Numbered from the stretch's first letter, positions 1-9,028 are shown. The stretch: DNA of 64,000 nt from JBFWML01 sp050251635 (GCA_050251635.1 JBFWML010000002.1:37638-101637), one strand, 5' to 3'. Program-made: numbers and translations. Notes: generated by a model not told the origin, from the letters alone.

Positions 1-1377
1 GCGGATGGTTGATTCCGAAGACTGCACGTTCACCTGCGTGTTGGAGACGTTGTTGATCGTCACTTCGATCTGGTTTTGCACCGCACCGATGTCGGCACGG
101 ATCTCGTCCAGCAGCCGCAGAGCCGAGTCGGAAATGTCCATGGTGATCATCGCGCCGTAGCGGGTGGTCACGCCCACGCCCAGATACTCGCCCGCCGCCG
201 CGGACTGCACGGCGTTGGCGAAGGCCCCCGCTGCCGCGCCCTGCATGGCGGTGAAGTTGCCCACCACATCCTGCATGGCGGAGAAGGCCTGATAGCCCGC
301 CGAGTTGATCACCGTCGCCAGAGAACCGGTGGCGGTGTAGTTGATATCCCGCGCGGTGCCGTGGGTGAGACTCAGGCGGCCGTAGTTTTCGTGCGCCGCA
401 GCGGAGACGTTGCCCAGTTGCAGGTTGCTGCCCCCTTCGCCCGTGGTGATATGGATGCCCCGGCCGTCGCGGCTGGTGAAGTTGGCGCGGCCCTGTTCGT
501 CGATACTGGCGGTCACGCCGGTGAGCAGGGTAAAGGAGTTCACGGCGTTAACGAGGTTACCGTTGCGGTCGTTGTCTTGAACGCCGTCAATATCGCCGAT
601 CAAGACGCCGTTGATCGTGAGCGCCCGGATGGTGCCGCCCTGTACCGCCGCGGTGCCGGTGGATTGAACGCTGTAGTGGGCCCGTGCGCCGATAATGTCG
701 CTGACCTTGTTGATCGCTTCGGCCAAGGCGCCGATACCGGTGCCCGCGCTGTAGGAGATGACCACGCTTTCAAGCTCGATGGGCGCGGCCCCGGTGGGGC
801 TTTGGAAGGTCAAGACCGTTTCGGAGGAGGCGGTGATGGTTGCGGTGGTTTCTAAACGCACGCCCCCGATTTTGCTGGCCAGCGTCGAGCCGATCGAGGC
901 TTTAACGGTTTCGTTGGAGTAGGCGCCGACCTGGAACTCTTTGTTAATAAAGCTGCCCGCCAGCAGTTTCATGCCGTTAAAGCTGGTCTGCACGGCGATG
1001 TTATTGAGCTGTTCGACCAAGCGGGCGATGTCCCGCTGGATCGCCATACGGGAGGACTGGTTCTGGCCGTCCTGCGCCGCCTGGATCGCCTTGCTCTTGA
1101 TGGTATCGACGATCTTGATCTGTTCGTCCATCGCCTTGTCGGCAATCTGAATAATGCCGATCGCGTCGTTGGCGTTACGGATCGCCTGACCCAGCGCGTT
1201 GGCCTGGGAGCGCAAACTATCGGCAATCGCCATGCCCGAGCTGTCGTCGGCGGCCTTGTTGATGCGCAGGCCCGAGGAGAGCTTTCCTACGGATTTGTCA
1301 ATCTCGCGGTTGGTAATCTGCGAGTTGGTCAATGCGTTCATCGACGCAATGTTGGTGTTAATTTTTAAGAACCCCAT
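1..1377 (-). CDS. fla: Flagellin, 3' end cut off by window edge
   Basis: Structural subunit of the flagellar filament, exported by the flagellar type III apparatus. The frame is open from an ATG at 1377 to the window edge (459 codons). The N-terminal D0/D1 region (about residues 1-145) is classic flagellin, with INTNIASMNAL near 6-16, GKLSSGLRIN at 31-40 and DSSGMAIAD at 45-53. The visible end enters the C-terminal D1 helix (INNVSNTQVNVQ), so roughly 45-50 residues should be missing. The segment after residue 84 (DEQIKIVDTIK) is of the Campylobacter/Helicobacter type, which in those genera escapes TLR5 recognition. The middle, about 160-390, is the variable domain. An AAGGAG lies about 9 bases before the ATG. 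The sigma-54 promoter suggests a flaB-like gene, but which flagellin paralogue this is cannot be decided. Confidence 0.95.
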   Translation of the reverse strand, partial: MGFLKINTNIASMNALTNSQITNREIDKSVGKLSSGLRINKAADDSSGMAIADSLRSQANALGQAIRNANDAIGIIQIADKAMDEQIKIVDTIKSKAIQAAQDGQNQSSRMAIQRDIARLVEQLNNIAVQTSFNGMKLLAGSFINKEFQVGAYSNETVKASIGSTLASKIGGVRLETTATITASSETVLTFQSPTGAAPIELESVVISYSAGTGIGALAEAINKVSDIIGARAHYSVQSTGTAAVQGGTIRALTINGVLIGDIDGVQDNDRNGNLVNAVNSFTLLTGVTASIDEQGRANFTSRDGRGIHITTGEGGSNLQLGNVSAAAHENYGRLSLTHGTARDINYTATGSLATVINSAGYQAFSAMQDVVGNFTAMQGAAAGAFANAVQSAAAGEYLGVGVTTRYGAMITMDISDSALRLLDEIRADIGAVQNQIEVTINNVSNTQVNVQSSESTIR

Positions 1378-1417
1378 ACGGCCTCACTCCTTGGTTGGGT
1401 CGAACTCTGTCGGCCAA

Positions 1418-1435
1418 AAGCACAGAGCGTTCCAA
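1418..1435 (-). promoter_or_regulatory. Sigma-54 (RpoN) promoter for flagellin
   Basis: Reading the minus strand, TTGGAACG-N4-GTGCT gives the invariant GG (1433-1432) and GC (1421-1420) separated by exactly 10 bases, as in the RpoN -24/-12 consensus (YTGGCACG-N4-TTGCW). It lies about 40-55 bases upstream of the flagellin ATG. In Campylobacter and Helicobacter flaB-type flagellins are RpoN-dependent under FlgS/FlgR control. Two AAAATTTTG repeats lie upstream, near 1434-1442 and 1452-1460. Confidence 0.7.
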
Positions 1436-1528
1436 AATTTTGTGACGGCGAAAAATTTTGTTTTCCTGAGATTCCCGGCTTAATCGGTTTGTGATAGGAT
1501 TGAACACCCAATTTGAAAGGAGAGACCC

Positions 1529-1930
1529 ATGAAAAAAATAGTGTTTTTATTCTGGGCAAGCGCCGCGCTCTTGTGGTCGGCTTCGATTCCCCTAGAGGAG
1601 CTGCTGGCTAAAGCCAAGGCGGAAAACAAAGTTGCGCTGGTGTTTGTGGAGACCGACTTTTGTCCGTGGTGCAAACGGATGAAGGAGAGCACCTTCACCA
1701 ATGTTAAGGTAAAAGCCAAGCTGGAAAACGAGCTGGTGGTGGGGTATTACAACAAAGACCGCGATGCGTTGCCCAGCCACCTCGGCGCGCGTCAGGTGCC
1801 GACCATCCATCTGGTTGACGGCGACGGCAAAATTCTCTTTACGGTGGTGGGCTACGTGCCGCCCGGCCCCTTTCTCAAACACATCCAAGGGGCGCAGGAA
1901 GATCTGGCCGAGCGCCAAAACGGCCGCTAA
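1529..1930 (+). CDS. Exported thioredoxin-fold protein (CPWC)
   Basis: A 133-residue periplasmic thiol-disulfide protein of the thioredoxin_7/SoxW type. A signal peptide covers about residues 1-18 (basic MKK, hydrophobic core, cut near WSA/SI). The redox motif is C45-P-W-C48 and the cis-proline is in VPT at P91, so the fold and active site look complete. An AAAGGAGAG sits properly before the ATG and a possible -10 (TAGGAT) near 1495. Its stop codon overlaps the thrC stop on the other strand by four bases. The partner is unknown; oxidative folding, cytochrome c thiol reduction or sulfur oxidation are all possible. Another small exported CxxC protein lies at 37065-37448. Confidence 0.85.
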   Translation: MKKIVFLFWASAALLWSASIPLEELLAKAKAENKVALVFVETDFCPWCKRMKESTFTNVKVKAKLENELVVGYYNKDRDALPSHLGARQVPTIHLVDGDGKILFTVVGYVPPGPFLKHIQGAQEDLAERQNGR

Positions 1931-3390
1931 AGAAAGCGGCGGATCGCCCCTTCAATATCTGTCCGGTCGATCACCTCTTTTTGGGTGATCGGCAGGGCAA
2001 AGAGCGCCTCGATCGGCGCGGGAACCTTCACTTTATACCGCTCTTTAATCGCTTCTAACGCCTCTTTGTCGCTTGCGCCCACCTTGCCGCCGATCGCCTG
2101 CAGCACCAACGGCGCAAACTTCGTCCACTCCGCCGTGGAGTAAAGAATCCGCTTATTGCCGTTGCCCAGCGAAGCCGCCTTGAGGCAGGTGGCGGTGTGG
2201 GGGTCCATCACATATCCCTTGCGGGCCGCTTCGCGGATGGCGCTATTGACCTCGTCTTCATTGGACCAAGCCGCATCGAAGATGCTCCGCAGGGTTTCCA
2301 GCTCCGCCTCGCTCACTTGATAGGCACCGTCATTCGCCAATTGCTCCATCAGCTCGCGGGTACGCTCCGGCCCGAAAAGGTCAAACAAAATCCGTTCGAC
2401 GTTGGAGGATTTGAGAATATCCATCGCCGGGGAGGTGGTCTTAACCAGCTTGCGCGAACGCAGATCGTAACGGCCTGTCACAATCAGATCGGTAAGCACG
2501 TTGTTGTTGTTGCTGGCAATGAGAATCTTGCCCACGGGCAGACCCATTTTGCGGGCGTAGTAGGCCCCCAGCGCGTTGCCGAAGTTGCCCGAGGGTACCA
2601 CCAGATCGACCGCGTCGCCCAGGGCGATTTCGCCGTTTCTTAAAAGCTCCAGATAGCTGTGGAAGTGGTAAAGAATCTGAAACAAAATCCGCCCGAAGTT
2701 CACCGAGTTGGCGGCGCTGAGCGAAATGCCCTTCTCCTTGACAAAGCCGTTAAAACTCTCCGAAGCCAGCAGGGCCTTGAGGGCGTTTTGCGCGTCGTCG
2801 AAATCGCCGTGGATGCCAATCACCTTGAGGTTGGGGGCGTCCACCGTCACCATCTGCAGCCGCTGCACGTCGCTGGTGCCGCCGTCGGGATAGAGGCAAA
2901 CGACCTGCGCGCCCGGACGGTTTTCAAAGCTCTTTAGCGCCGCCGGGCCGGTATCGCCGCTGGTGGCCGCCAGGATCAGATAGTGTTCGCCCCGTTTTTG
3001 CGCCAGGGCGGAGAGAATCACGCCAAAGGGCTGCAGCGCCATATCCTTAAAGGCGCGGGTCGGGCCATGCCACAGTTCGCTGACAAAGGTGCGGTCATTG
3101 AGTTTGTGCAACGGCACGGGGTTTGCGGGGTCGTCAAAACCGTCGTACACCCTCAGAGCTTCGTCGATCAGGGCTTCGTCGAGATCGACTTCGAGTTTGG
3201 TCAGCAGGGTTTTGCACAGCGCCTTATAGGAGAGGTTTTTATAGCTTTCCAGCTCGGCGGCGCTGACGGTAGGCAGTGCGACGGGCGCATAAAGACCGCC
3301 GAAATCCGCCGCCGGGCTTAAAATCGCTTCGCTAAAGCGGACAAATTCGGGACTTTGCGGCTTTTTGCCGCGAGTTGGATAAAGGCGCAT
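1927..3390 (-). CDS. thrC: Threonine synthase
   Basis: PLP enzyme converting O-phosphohomoserine to L-threonine and phosphate in the cytoplasm. The frame could begin at 3438, but the ATG at 3390 (MRLYPTRG, giving 487 residues) has AAGGA at the right spacing and matches the family N-terminus. The PLP lysine is in HGPTRAFKDM (K115 from this start). The phosphate-binding loop is ATSGDTGPAA near 142-151. The length suits the long bacterial/fungal class of ThrC. It is transcribed divergently from alr with a shared -10 palindrome at 3421-3432. Confidence 0.97.
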   Translation of the reverse strand: MRLYPTRGKKPQSPEFVRFSEAILSPAADFGGLYAPVALPTVSAAELESYKNLSYKALCKTLLTKLEVDLDEALIDEALRVYDGFDDPANPVPLHKLNDRTFVSELWHGPTRAFKDMALQPFGVILSALAQKRGEHYLILAATSGDTGPAALKSFENRPGAQVVCLYPDGGTSDVQRLQMVTVDAPNLKVIGIHGDFDDAQNALKALLASESFNGFVKEKGISLSAANSVNFGRILFQILYHFHSYLELLRNGEIALGDAVDLVVPSGNFGNALGAYYARKMGLPVGKILIASNNNNVLTDLIVTGRYDLRSRKLVKTTSPAMDILKSSNVERILFDLFGPERTRELMEQLANDGAYQVSEAELETLRSIFDAAWSNEDEVNSAIREAARKGYVMDPHTATCLKAASLGNGNKRILYSTAEWTKFAPLVLQAIGGKVGASDKEALEAIKERYKVKVPAPIEALFALPITQKEVIDRTDIEGAIRRFL

Positions 3391-3420
3391 TCGGGTTTCC
3401 TTAGAAGGATCGTTGCGCGG

Positions 3421-3432
3421 ATTATATATAAT
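3421..3432. promoter_or_regulatory. Shared divergent -10 box for thrC and alr
   Basis: ATTATATATAAT is a perfect 12-base palindrome and reads as TATAAT on both strands: plus 3427-3432, minus 3426-3421. Predicted starts near 3439 (alr ATG at 3459) and near 3414 (thrC ATG at 3390) would give leaders of about 20-25 bases in both directions. No clear -35 is visible on either side, as is usual in Campylobacterota. Confidence 0.65.
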
Positions 3433-3458
3433 GCGCACTTTTTGACGAAAGCAGCAAA

Positions 3459-4481
3459 ATGGCTCTGATCCGCCTTTCTAAAAACGCCCTTTTTCACAAT
3501 CTTTCGATCCTTAAGGCCAAAGCGGGCCGCGCGCAGGTGGCCGCCGTGCTTAAAGACAACGCCTACGGCCACGGCCTGAGGGAAATGGCAACGCTCTGCG
3601 CGCAGGCGGATGTGTGCTGGGCGGTGGTGCGCACGCTAAACGAGGCGCGGCAAATTTGCGCGCTGTTTGAACACGTTTTAGTGCTGGCCGATCATCCCGC
3701 GGGCGACCTGCCCGCCAACGTTCATTTCGCCCTCAACGATGCGATCCACGTGAAACAATGGCCTGTGGGCACAAAGGTGCATCTGAAGGTCGATTCGGGC
3801 ATGCACCGTAACGGTATTTCGCCCGCCGATCTGGGCACGGTTTTAAACGCCCTTGCCGATCGCGGTTTGGTATTGACGGGGGTTTTTTCGCACCTCAAAA
3901 GCGCCGATGAGCTTTCGACGGAGCTTGGCTGGCAGGAGCGCAACTTCGCGCAAATCCGCGCCGGGGTCGAAAGCTTTTGCCGCGATCGCAGCCTTGAAAA
4001 TCCCCTCTTTCACCTCTACAACAGCGCCGCGACCCTGCGTCAGCAAAACGCAAACGGTTACGATCTGGTGCGGCCGGGTATTGCGCTGTACGGTTATTGC
4101 GATCTGGGTGCCCCCTTTGACGCCCACACGCTCAAACCGGTGCTTTCGCTCTGGGCCGATCGGCTCTCAACCCGCACGGTGGCTGCCGGGGGGCGGATCG
4201 GCTACGGCGGCGTGTTCGAGGCCGAAAAACCGCTGATCGCCTCCGCCTACGATATCGGCTACGGTGACGGCTTTTTGCGCCTAGGCGGCAGCGAAGGGTA
4301 CGTCACGCCCGAAGGCAAACGGCTGCTCGGGCGTGTGAGTATGGACAATGTGGTGATCGAAGGCGACGCGGAAAAAATCTGCCTGATGGACAATGCCGAT
4401 GCTTTGGCGAAGCTGCGCGGCACCATCAGTTATGAGGCGCTGGTGCGTTTAAATCCGGCGATCGATCGGGAGATTGTTTAA
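3459..4481 (+). CDS. alr: Alanine racemase
   Basis: Cytoplasmic PLP enzyme interconverting L- and D-alanine for peptidoglycan synthesis. The PLP-binding motif AVLKDNAYGHG places the Schiff-base lysine at K32. The catalytic tyrosine of the opposite face is in GRIGYGG (Y249). The substrate region MHRNG is near 115-119 and the C-terminal beta domain is complete (340 residues, normal length). It stands alone after thrC on the opposite strand and is followed about 70 bases later by a diguanylate cyclase gene. Confidence 0.97.
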   Translation: MALIRLSKNALFHNLSILKAKAGRAQVAAVLKDNAYGHGLREMATLCAQADVCWAVVRTLNEARQICALFEHVLVLADHPAGDLPANVHFALNDAIHVKQWPVGTKVHLKVDSGMHRNGISPADLGTVLNALADRGLVLTGVFSHLKSADELSTELGWQERNFAQIRAGVESFCRDRSLENPLFHLYNSAATLRQQNANGYDLVRPGIALYGYCDLGAPFDAHTLKPVLSLWADRLSTRTVAAGGRIGYGGVFEAEKPLIASAYDIGYGDGFLRLGGSEGYVTPEGKRLLGRVSMDNVVIEGDAEKICLMDNADALAKLRGTISYEALVRLNPAIDREIV

Positions 4482-4553
4482 GATTTAGTTGCAAACGTTA
4501 AGCCAAATTGGAGACAATACCGAGACTTTTTGAATCAGCCCCGAGGGACATCC

Positions 4554-6260
4554 TTGAAGCACCGACAACTGATGCTGGCGATTATGGGGGTAATCACGCT
4601 GGCCGCAACGCTCATTTTTGGCTTGATCTGCTGTCTTCTGCTCTATTTCCACAAAGACGATCTGCGAACGCTGATGCTCTGGCAAAGCAACGAACTGGTG
4701 CGCATGGCCGAAACGGGGAGCCTGCCCGCCGCAGCCCCCCTGCCGCCGTCGGTGACGATCGAGCACAACCCCTTTGCGCTCTGGATCGACGCGCAGGGAA
4801 AAACGCGGCTGCTGCTTGGCCCGGTGCCCGAAGCGCTCAAGGCCGGGCCGCTGCACTTTGCGCCCCACCGGTTCCATGAAACCGGTCAGCAGCTTTTTTA
4901 TTCCGAACGGCTGCTGGACGGCGGGCGGGTGGTTTACGGTTTGTCTTTGTGGCCGGCCTACAAGGAGATTTTCTTCCGGATGCTCTGGGTGGTGGCCGCC
5001 GGTGTGGCGGGCATCGCTGCGGTGCTGGGGCTGATCTACTGGCTGCTGATTCGTTACACCCTCTCGCCGCTGGTGCGCTTTTTTGAGCGCTACCATGACC
5101 ACGCGGTGCGGGGCATCACCAAGCAGGAGTCGATGAACGGCGACGGCGTGATCGGCGAAGAGGGGGTGCATCCGCGTATTTTGAGGCAGCTTAACCGCGT
5201 TTTGGGGCTAACCAATCTGCTGGTGAAAAAGAGCATCCTCTTTGAAACCTTCACCCAAAAAGCGGCCATGGAGACGGAGAAATCCGCCATTTACCATCAT
5301 CTCTACAAAACCGTGCGCAACTTTTTTCCCATCGAGAATCTTTCGGTGCTGGAGCTCAATCACAGCGCCAACCGGCTGGAGGTGGTTTTTCAGCACCCTG
5401 CGGCGGTCTATCCCGAACAGGGCGATATGGTCGAGCCGACCGCCTGTGTCGCCTTCCGCTACGCCGATGACGTGGTGCACGACTGCGAGCCCAACGGATG
5501 CAGCTATTTTGCCGGAGACAAGCTCTGTCAGGCGATCTGTTCGCCCATGTTCGCGCAGGGCACTATTGTGGGGGTGTGCCGCATCGATCTGGATTTGAAA
5601 ACCTTGGGCGAGAACCCCTTTGCCCGCAAGGATGCCGCCGAGTATCTGGAGAATCTGCGCACCTTTTTGGCCCCCTTTGTCAAATACACCGGCGTGGCGA
5701 TCGGCAATATCAACATCACCAATATCTACAAAAACCAAGCGATCACCGATGCGCTCACGGGGCTGTATAACCGCCGCTATCTGGTGGAATCCTTTGTCAA
5801 CAACCTCGAGGTGGCCAAGCGCCGCGAAAGTCCCGTGGGCTGCTTTATCCTCGATGTGGACAACTTCAAGCGGTTCAACGACGAGTTTGGGCACAAGGTG
5901 GGGGATCTGGTTTTAAAGCGGGTGGCCAAAACCCTGCAGGGCGCGATCCGCAGCGGCGATATCGCCGGGCGTTTCGGGGGCGAGGAGTTTCTGGTTATTT
6001 TGCCCGACACCCCCGATGCGGAGGTTTACCGCGTGGCCGAGCGGGTGCGTACCGCCATTGCGGCGATCAACTACGACGAGATCGGGCTGAACAACATTCC
6101 CAAAATCACCGTCAGCATCGGGATTGCGGCCTTTCCCATGCACGGTTATAGCCACTACCACATTACCCACGCCGCCGATCAAGCCCTTTACCGGGCCAAA
6201 AACGAAGGCAAAAACCGCACGGTCGTTCACCACGACCCCACGACCTCAGGCGGGAGCTAA
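4554..6260 (+). CDS. Membrane diguanylate cyclase (GAF-GGDEF)
   Basis: Makes cyclic di-GMP from two GTP. With the TTG start at 4554 (GAGGGA about 6 bases before it) the protein has 568 residues; an upstream TTG at 4530 has poorer spacing. Helices at about 6-32 and 143-166 bracket a periplasmic sensor of about 110 residues. A GAF-like domain follows (about 235-390) with a string of conserved cysteines. The catalytic domain (about 395-560) has an intact GGEEF at 475-479 preceded by RSGD (466-469), which fits the RxxD product-inhibition site. The ligand is not visible. It overlaps the convergent gene by 15 bases. Confidence 0.93.
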   Translation: MKHRQLMLAIMGVITLAATLIFGLICCLLLYFHKDDLRTLMLWQSNELVRMAETGSLPAAAPLPPSVTIEHNPFALWIDAQGKTRLLLGPVPEALKAGPLHFAPHRFHETGQQLFYSERLLDGGRVVYGLSLWPAYKEIFFRMLWVVAAGVAGIAAVLGLIYWLLIRYTLSPLVRFFERYHDHAVRGITKQESMNGDGVIGEEGVHPRILRQLNRVLGLTNLLVKKSILFETFTQKAAMETEKSAIYHHLYKTVRNFFPIENLSVLELNHSANRLEVVFQHPAAVYPEQGDMVEPTACVAFRYADDVVHDCEPNGCSYFAGDKLCQAICSPMFAQGTIVGVCRIDLDLKTLGENPFARKDAAEYLENLRTFLAPFVKYTGVAIGNINITNIYKNQAITDALTGLYNRRYLVESFVNNLEVAKRRESPVGCFILDVDNFKRFNDEFGHKVGDLVLKRVAKTLQGAIRSGDIAGRFGGEEFLVILPDTPDAEVYRVAERVRTAIAAINYDEIGLNNIPKITVSIGIAAFPMHGYSHYHITHAADQALYRAKNEGKNRTVVHHDPTTSGGS

Positions 6261-6611
6261 AATCCCGTCGATGCCCGCTTGGGCGATCTGCTCCAGACGG
6301 TCCGCTTCCGCTTCGGCCAGCACTTTAATGTCGTACAGATAGTGATCGGCCAGCTTTTGCAGTTCGCGGGCCAGATCAAAGGGGGCAACCGCGTAGCGAA
6401 CCTTGGTGGCGGCGATTAGCACAAACTCCCGCACGTTTTTAACCCGCACCGCCAAGGGAGTCTCCGTTGTGCCGTAGAAAAAAAGATCGTTTTGTTGAAA
6501 GTCCAGCACCACCAGACTGCCGGCGGGGGTGTGGTCGATCGCGCCGATCGAGCCTGCGTAAACGACCGTTTTTTCGGTGTCGATCGCCGGATGAATGCCG
6601 ATTAAAATCAT
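6246..6611 (-). CDS. Conserved hypothetical protein, 121 aa
   Basis: I do not recognise a named family. The chosen ATG at 6611 forms an ATGA overlap with the stop of the upstream zinc-ribbon gene, so the two are probably translationally coupled; an upstream extension to 6695 would run inside that gene. The protein is soluble, beta-rich at first (ILIGIHPAID, SLVVLDFQ), then helical (DLARELQKLADHYLYDIKVLAEAEADRLEQ, broken here into pieces: acidic helix from about 80 to 112). It is the last gene of the ribA-rsmG operon. Confidence 0.7.
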   Translation of the reverse strand: MILIGIHPAIDTEKTVVYAGSIGAIDHTPAGSLVVLDFQQNDLFFYGTTETPLAVRVKNVREFVLIAATKVRYAVAPFDLARELQKLADHYLYDIKVLAEAEADRLEQIAQAGIDGILAPA

Positions 6612-6817
6612 TGGGGCAGCTTTGCGCAGCTTTTGGAGCAGAAGAAACGGCCGTCCTTGAGGATCGCTTCTTTGGGGCTGATATAGGTGCCGCACGCTTC
6701 GCAGGGGATGAGCTCTTCGCCTTCATCCTTGGGGGTTTTGGGCTTTTTTTTCTTAAACAGCAGGAAATAGATGGCCCCCAAAATCAAGGCCAGCACCAGA
6801 ATTTTGGTTAGTGACAT
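6608..6817 (-). CDS. PP0621-like membrane-anchored zinc-ribbon protein
   Basis: A 69-residue protein with one N-terminal membrane helix (about 4-21), a basic stop-transfer KKKK and a small zinc-ribbon made of C39-x2-C42 and C60-x3-C64. This layout matches the PP0621 family found beside housekeeping genes in many Proteobacteria; function unknown. The gene abuts rsmG upstream with one shared base and overlaps the next gene by four bases, so it belongs to the ribA-rsmG operon. Confidence 0.8.
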   Translation of the reverse strand: MSLTKILVLALILGAIYFLLFKKKKPKTPKDEGEELIPCEACGTYISPKEAILKDGRFFCSKSCAKLPQ

Positions 6818-7395
6818 TACGGTTTCCTTGCCAGAATATAGGTGGCGTGATCGGCCCGCACCGTTTCGCCGCCGATCGACTCCGCTTCGCGGGCGGTATT
6901 TTGACCCTTGTAGAGCAGCAACAGGCTTTTGTCGTTCATAAAGGGGGTGGCCAGATCGTAGAGGGTTTTGGCGTCGGTGACCGCACGGGAGGTGATGAGG
7001 TCAAAGACAACGGGCGGCACCTGTTCGATCCGCTTGTCGATCACTGTCACATTGGAAAGTTTGAGCGTTGCCGTCACAAACTGCAAAAAACCCGCCCGCT
7101 TTTGCAAAGGCTCCACCAGCGTGAAACGCGCGCGCTCCTTGGCCATGGCCAGCACCAGCCCCGGAAAGCCCGCGCCGCTGCCGATATCCAGCGCGGTGTC
7201 GAAATCCTCCAAAAAGGTCAGGGGATAAAGACTGTCAAAGAGGTGTTCGCGCAGCTCCGCAAGGTTTGCGGCGCCGCTGAGGTTATGCACCTTGTTCCAC
7301 GCCAACAGCGCGCTGGCGTACTGGGCGCAGCGATCGTAGAACTCTTCGGGGAGAATCAGGCGGTGGGCAAGCAGGCGCTCTTTTAAAATTTCCAT
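6817..7395 (-). CDS. rsmG: 16S rRNA (guanine527-N7) methyltransferase
   Basis: SAM-dependent methylation of G527 in the 530 loop of 16S rRNA. The Rossmann motif I reads ALDIGSGAGFPGL at about 68-80, and LITSRAV is motif-IV-like near residue 130. The 192-residue length is normal for the short Campylobacterota form. The ATG follows ribA with one shared base (TAATG-like junction), so expression is coupled to riboflavin synthesis only by position. Confidence 0.95.
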   Translation of the reverse strand: MEILKERLLAHRLILPEEFYDRCAQYASALLAWNKVHNLSGAANLAELREHLFDSLYPLTFLEDFDTALDIGSGAGFPGLVLAMAKERARFTLVEPLQKRAGFLQFVTATLKLSNVTVIDKRIEQVPPVVFDLITSRAVTDAKTLYDLATPFMNDKSLLLLYKGQNTAREAESIGGETVRADHATYILARKP

Positions 7396-7973
7396 TAGAG
7401 CAGATGGCCGCTTTTTTCTTTTTTGGTTTTCAGATAGTTGGCGTTGAATTCGTTGGGCTCGACGATCAGCGGCACCCGCTCAATGATTTTGACGGTTTCG
7501 AAGCTTTCGAGCTTATTGGGGTTGTTGGTCAAGAGCCGGATCTGTTTGGCCCCCAGATGTTCGAGCATCATCTCCGCAATCTCGTAGCTGCGCTCGTCGT
7601 CCGCAAACCCCAATTGGTGGTTGGCCGCCACGGTATCAAAGCCTTTATCCTGCAGGGCGTAGGCGTTGATTTTATTCAAAAGCCCGATATTGCGCCCCTC
7701 TTGGCGCAGGTACAAAATAGCGCCGCAACCGTTCTGCCAAATCAGCCGCATGGCCAAGTCAAGCTGCTCGCCGCAGTCGCATTTGCGGCTAAAAAGCGCA
7801 TCGCCGGTGACGCACTCGCTATGCACCCGCACCAGCGGCGCTTCGCAGGATTGGTTCTCGGTCCAGATCAGCAGGTGTTCCTTGTGCCCCTCTTTAAAGG
7901 CCTGCACCTTAAACAGTCCGTGCTTGGTGGGCAGATTGGCGACATCGGAAATCTTGATGTTTTCTTTGTTCAT
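7395..7973 (-). CDS. ribA: GTP cyclohydrolase II
   Basis: First committed step of riboflavin synthesis: GTP to 2,5-diamino-6-ribosylamino-4(3H)-pyrimidinone 5'-phosphate, formate and pyrophosphate. Zinc ligands C54, C65 and C67 are in the VHSECVTGDALFSRKCDCG stretch, and the RQEGRNIGL motif lies at 90-98. At 192 residues it is the single-domain enzyme with no fused RibB. It is the first gene of a four-gene operon with rsmG, and is divergent from hemB across a 59-base gap. Confidence 0.97.
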   Translation of the reverse strand: MNKENIKISDVANLPTKHGLFKVQAFKEGHKEHLLIWTENQSCEAPLVRVHSECVTGDALFSRKCDCGEQLDLAMRLIWQNGCGAILYLRQEGRNIGLLNKINAYALQDKGFDTVAANHQLGFADDERSYEIAEMMLEHLGAKQIRLLTNNPNKLESFETVKIIERVPLIVEPNEFNANYLKTKKEKSGHLL

Positions 7974-8032
7974 GGGCGGGGATTTTAACGCACATGGGTT
8001 AAGATAGGCCCTATTTTGCCCAAGGAATTTCG

Positions 8033-9019
8033 ATGTTCAAGCGTCATCGCCGTTTACGCCATAACTTGGCTCTTCGCGAGCTGGTTCAGGAAAACCACCT
8101 GCAAAAATCCGACCTCATCTATCCGCTTTTTGTCCGCTTTGGCGAGAAGTTCCGCAAGGAGATCGGCTCCATGCCCGGCGTTTTTCAGCTCTCCATCGAC
8201 GAGCTGATCAAAGAGGCCAAAGCCGCCCACGACGAAGGAATCAAAGCGATTATGCTCTTTGGCATCCCCGATGTGAAAGACAGCGTCGGCAGCGACGCGC
8301 TCTGCAGCCACGGCATTATCGCCACCGCCGTGCGCGCGCTGAAGGCCGAACTGCCCGAACTCTTGATCATGACCGATCTCTGTTTTTGCGAATATACCGA
8401 TCACGGCCACTGTGGCATTATCGATCCCAAAACCCAAAGCGTCGCCAATGACGCTACCTTGGAAAATTTAGGCAAACAGGCAGTAATCCACGCGCAGGCC
8501 GGAGCCGATGTGATCGCGCCCTCGGGGATGATGGATGGCATGATTCTGGCGATCCGCGAAGCCTTGGACGAGGCGGGCTTTGAAAACCTGCCGATTATGA
8601 GTTATTCGACCAAATTTGCCAGCGGTTATTACGGCCCCTTCCGCGACGTGGCCGAGAGCGCACCGGGATTTGGCGACCGGCGCACCTACCAGATGAATCC
8701 GGCCAACGCCCGCGAAGCGGTCGAAGAGAGCCTTGAGGACGAACGTCAGGGGGCCGATATGCTGATGGTCAAACCCGCGCTGGCCTATATGGACGTGGTG
8801 CGCGCCATCCGCGAAGCCTCCGCCCTGCCCCTGGCGGTTTATAACGTTAGCGGCGAATACGCGATGCTTAAGGCCGCGCAAAAATTGGGGCTGATCGATT
8901 ACGACAAGGTGCTGATGGAAACGATGATCGGCTTTAAACGGGCGGGGGCGGATATGATCATCACCTACCACGCCCGCGAGTTGTGCCGCCTGATTGATTC
9001 CAGGCGCAACTTCTTTTAG
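8033..9019 (+). CDS. hemB: Delta-aminolevulinic acid dehydratase (porphobilinogen synthase)
   Basis: Condenses two 5-aminolevulinate molecules to porphobilinogen in tetrapyrrole synthesis. Catalytic lysines are K194 (YSTKFASGYYGPFR) and K247 (MLMVKPALAY). The metal site LCFCEYTDHGHCG keeps three cysteines (C117, C119, C127), indicating a zinc-type enzyme. The length of 328 residues is normal. AAGGAA precedes the ATG. Divergent from ribA. Confidence 0.98.
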   Translation: MFKRHRRLRHNLALRELVQENHLQKSDLIYPLFVRFGEKFRKEIGSMPGVFQLSIDELIKEAKAAHDEGIKAIMLFGIPDVKDSVGSDALCSHGIIATAVRALKAELPELLIMTDLCFCEYTDHGHCGIIDPKTQSVANDATLENLGKQAVIHAQAGADVIAPSGMMDGMILAIREALDEAGFENLPIMSYSTKFASGYYGPFRDVAESAPGFGDRRTYQMNPANAREAVEESLEDERQGADMLMVKPALAYMDVVRAIREASALPLAVYNVSGEYAMLKAAQKLGLIDYDKVLMETMIGFKRAGADMIITYHARELCRLIDSRRNFF

Positions 9020-9028
9020 GTTTTCGGG

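Noticed and set aside
76..855. Open frame of 259 codons on the plus strand at the window start
   Set aside because: It lies opposite the flagellin gene, whose reading frame and motifs are unmistakable.
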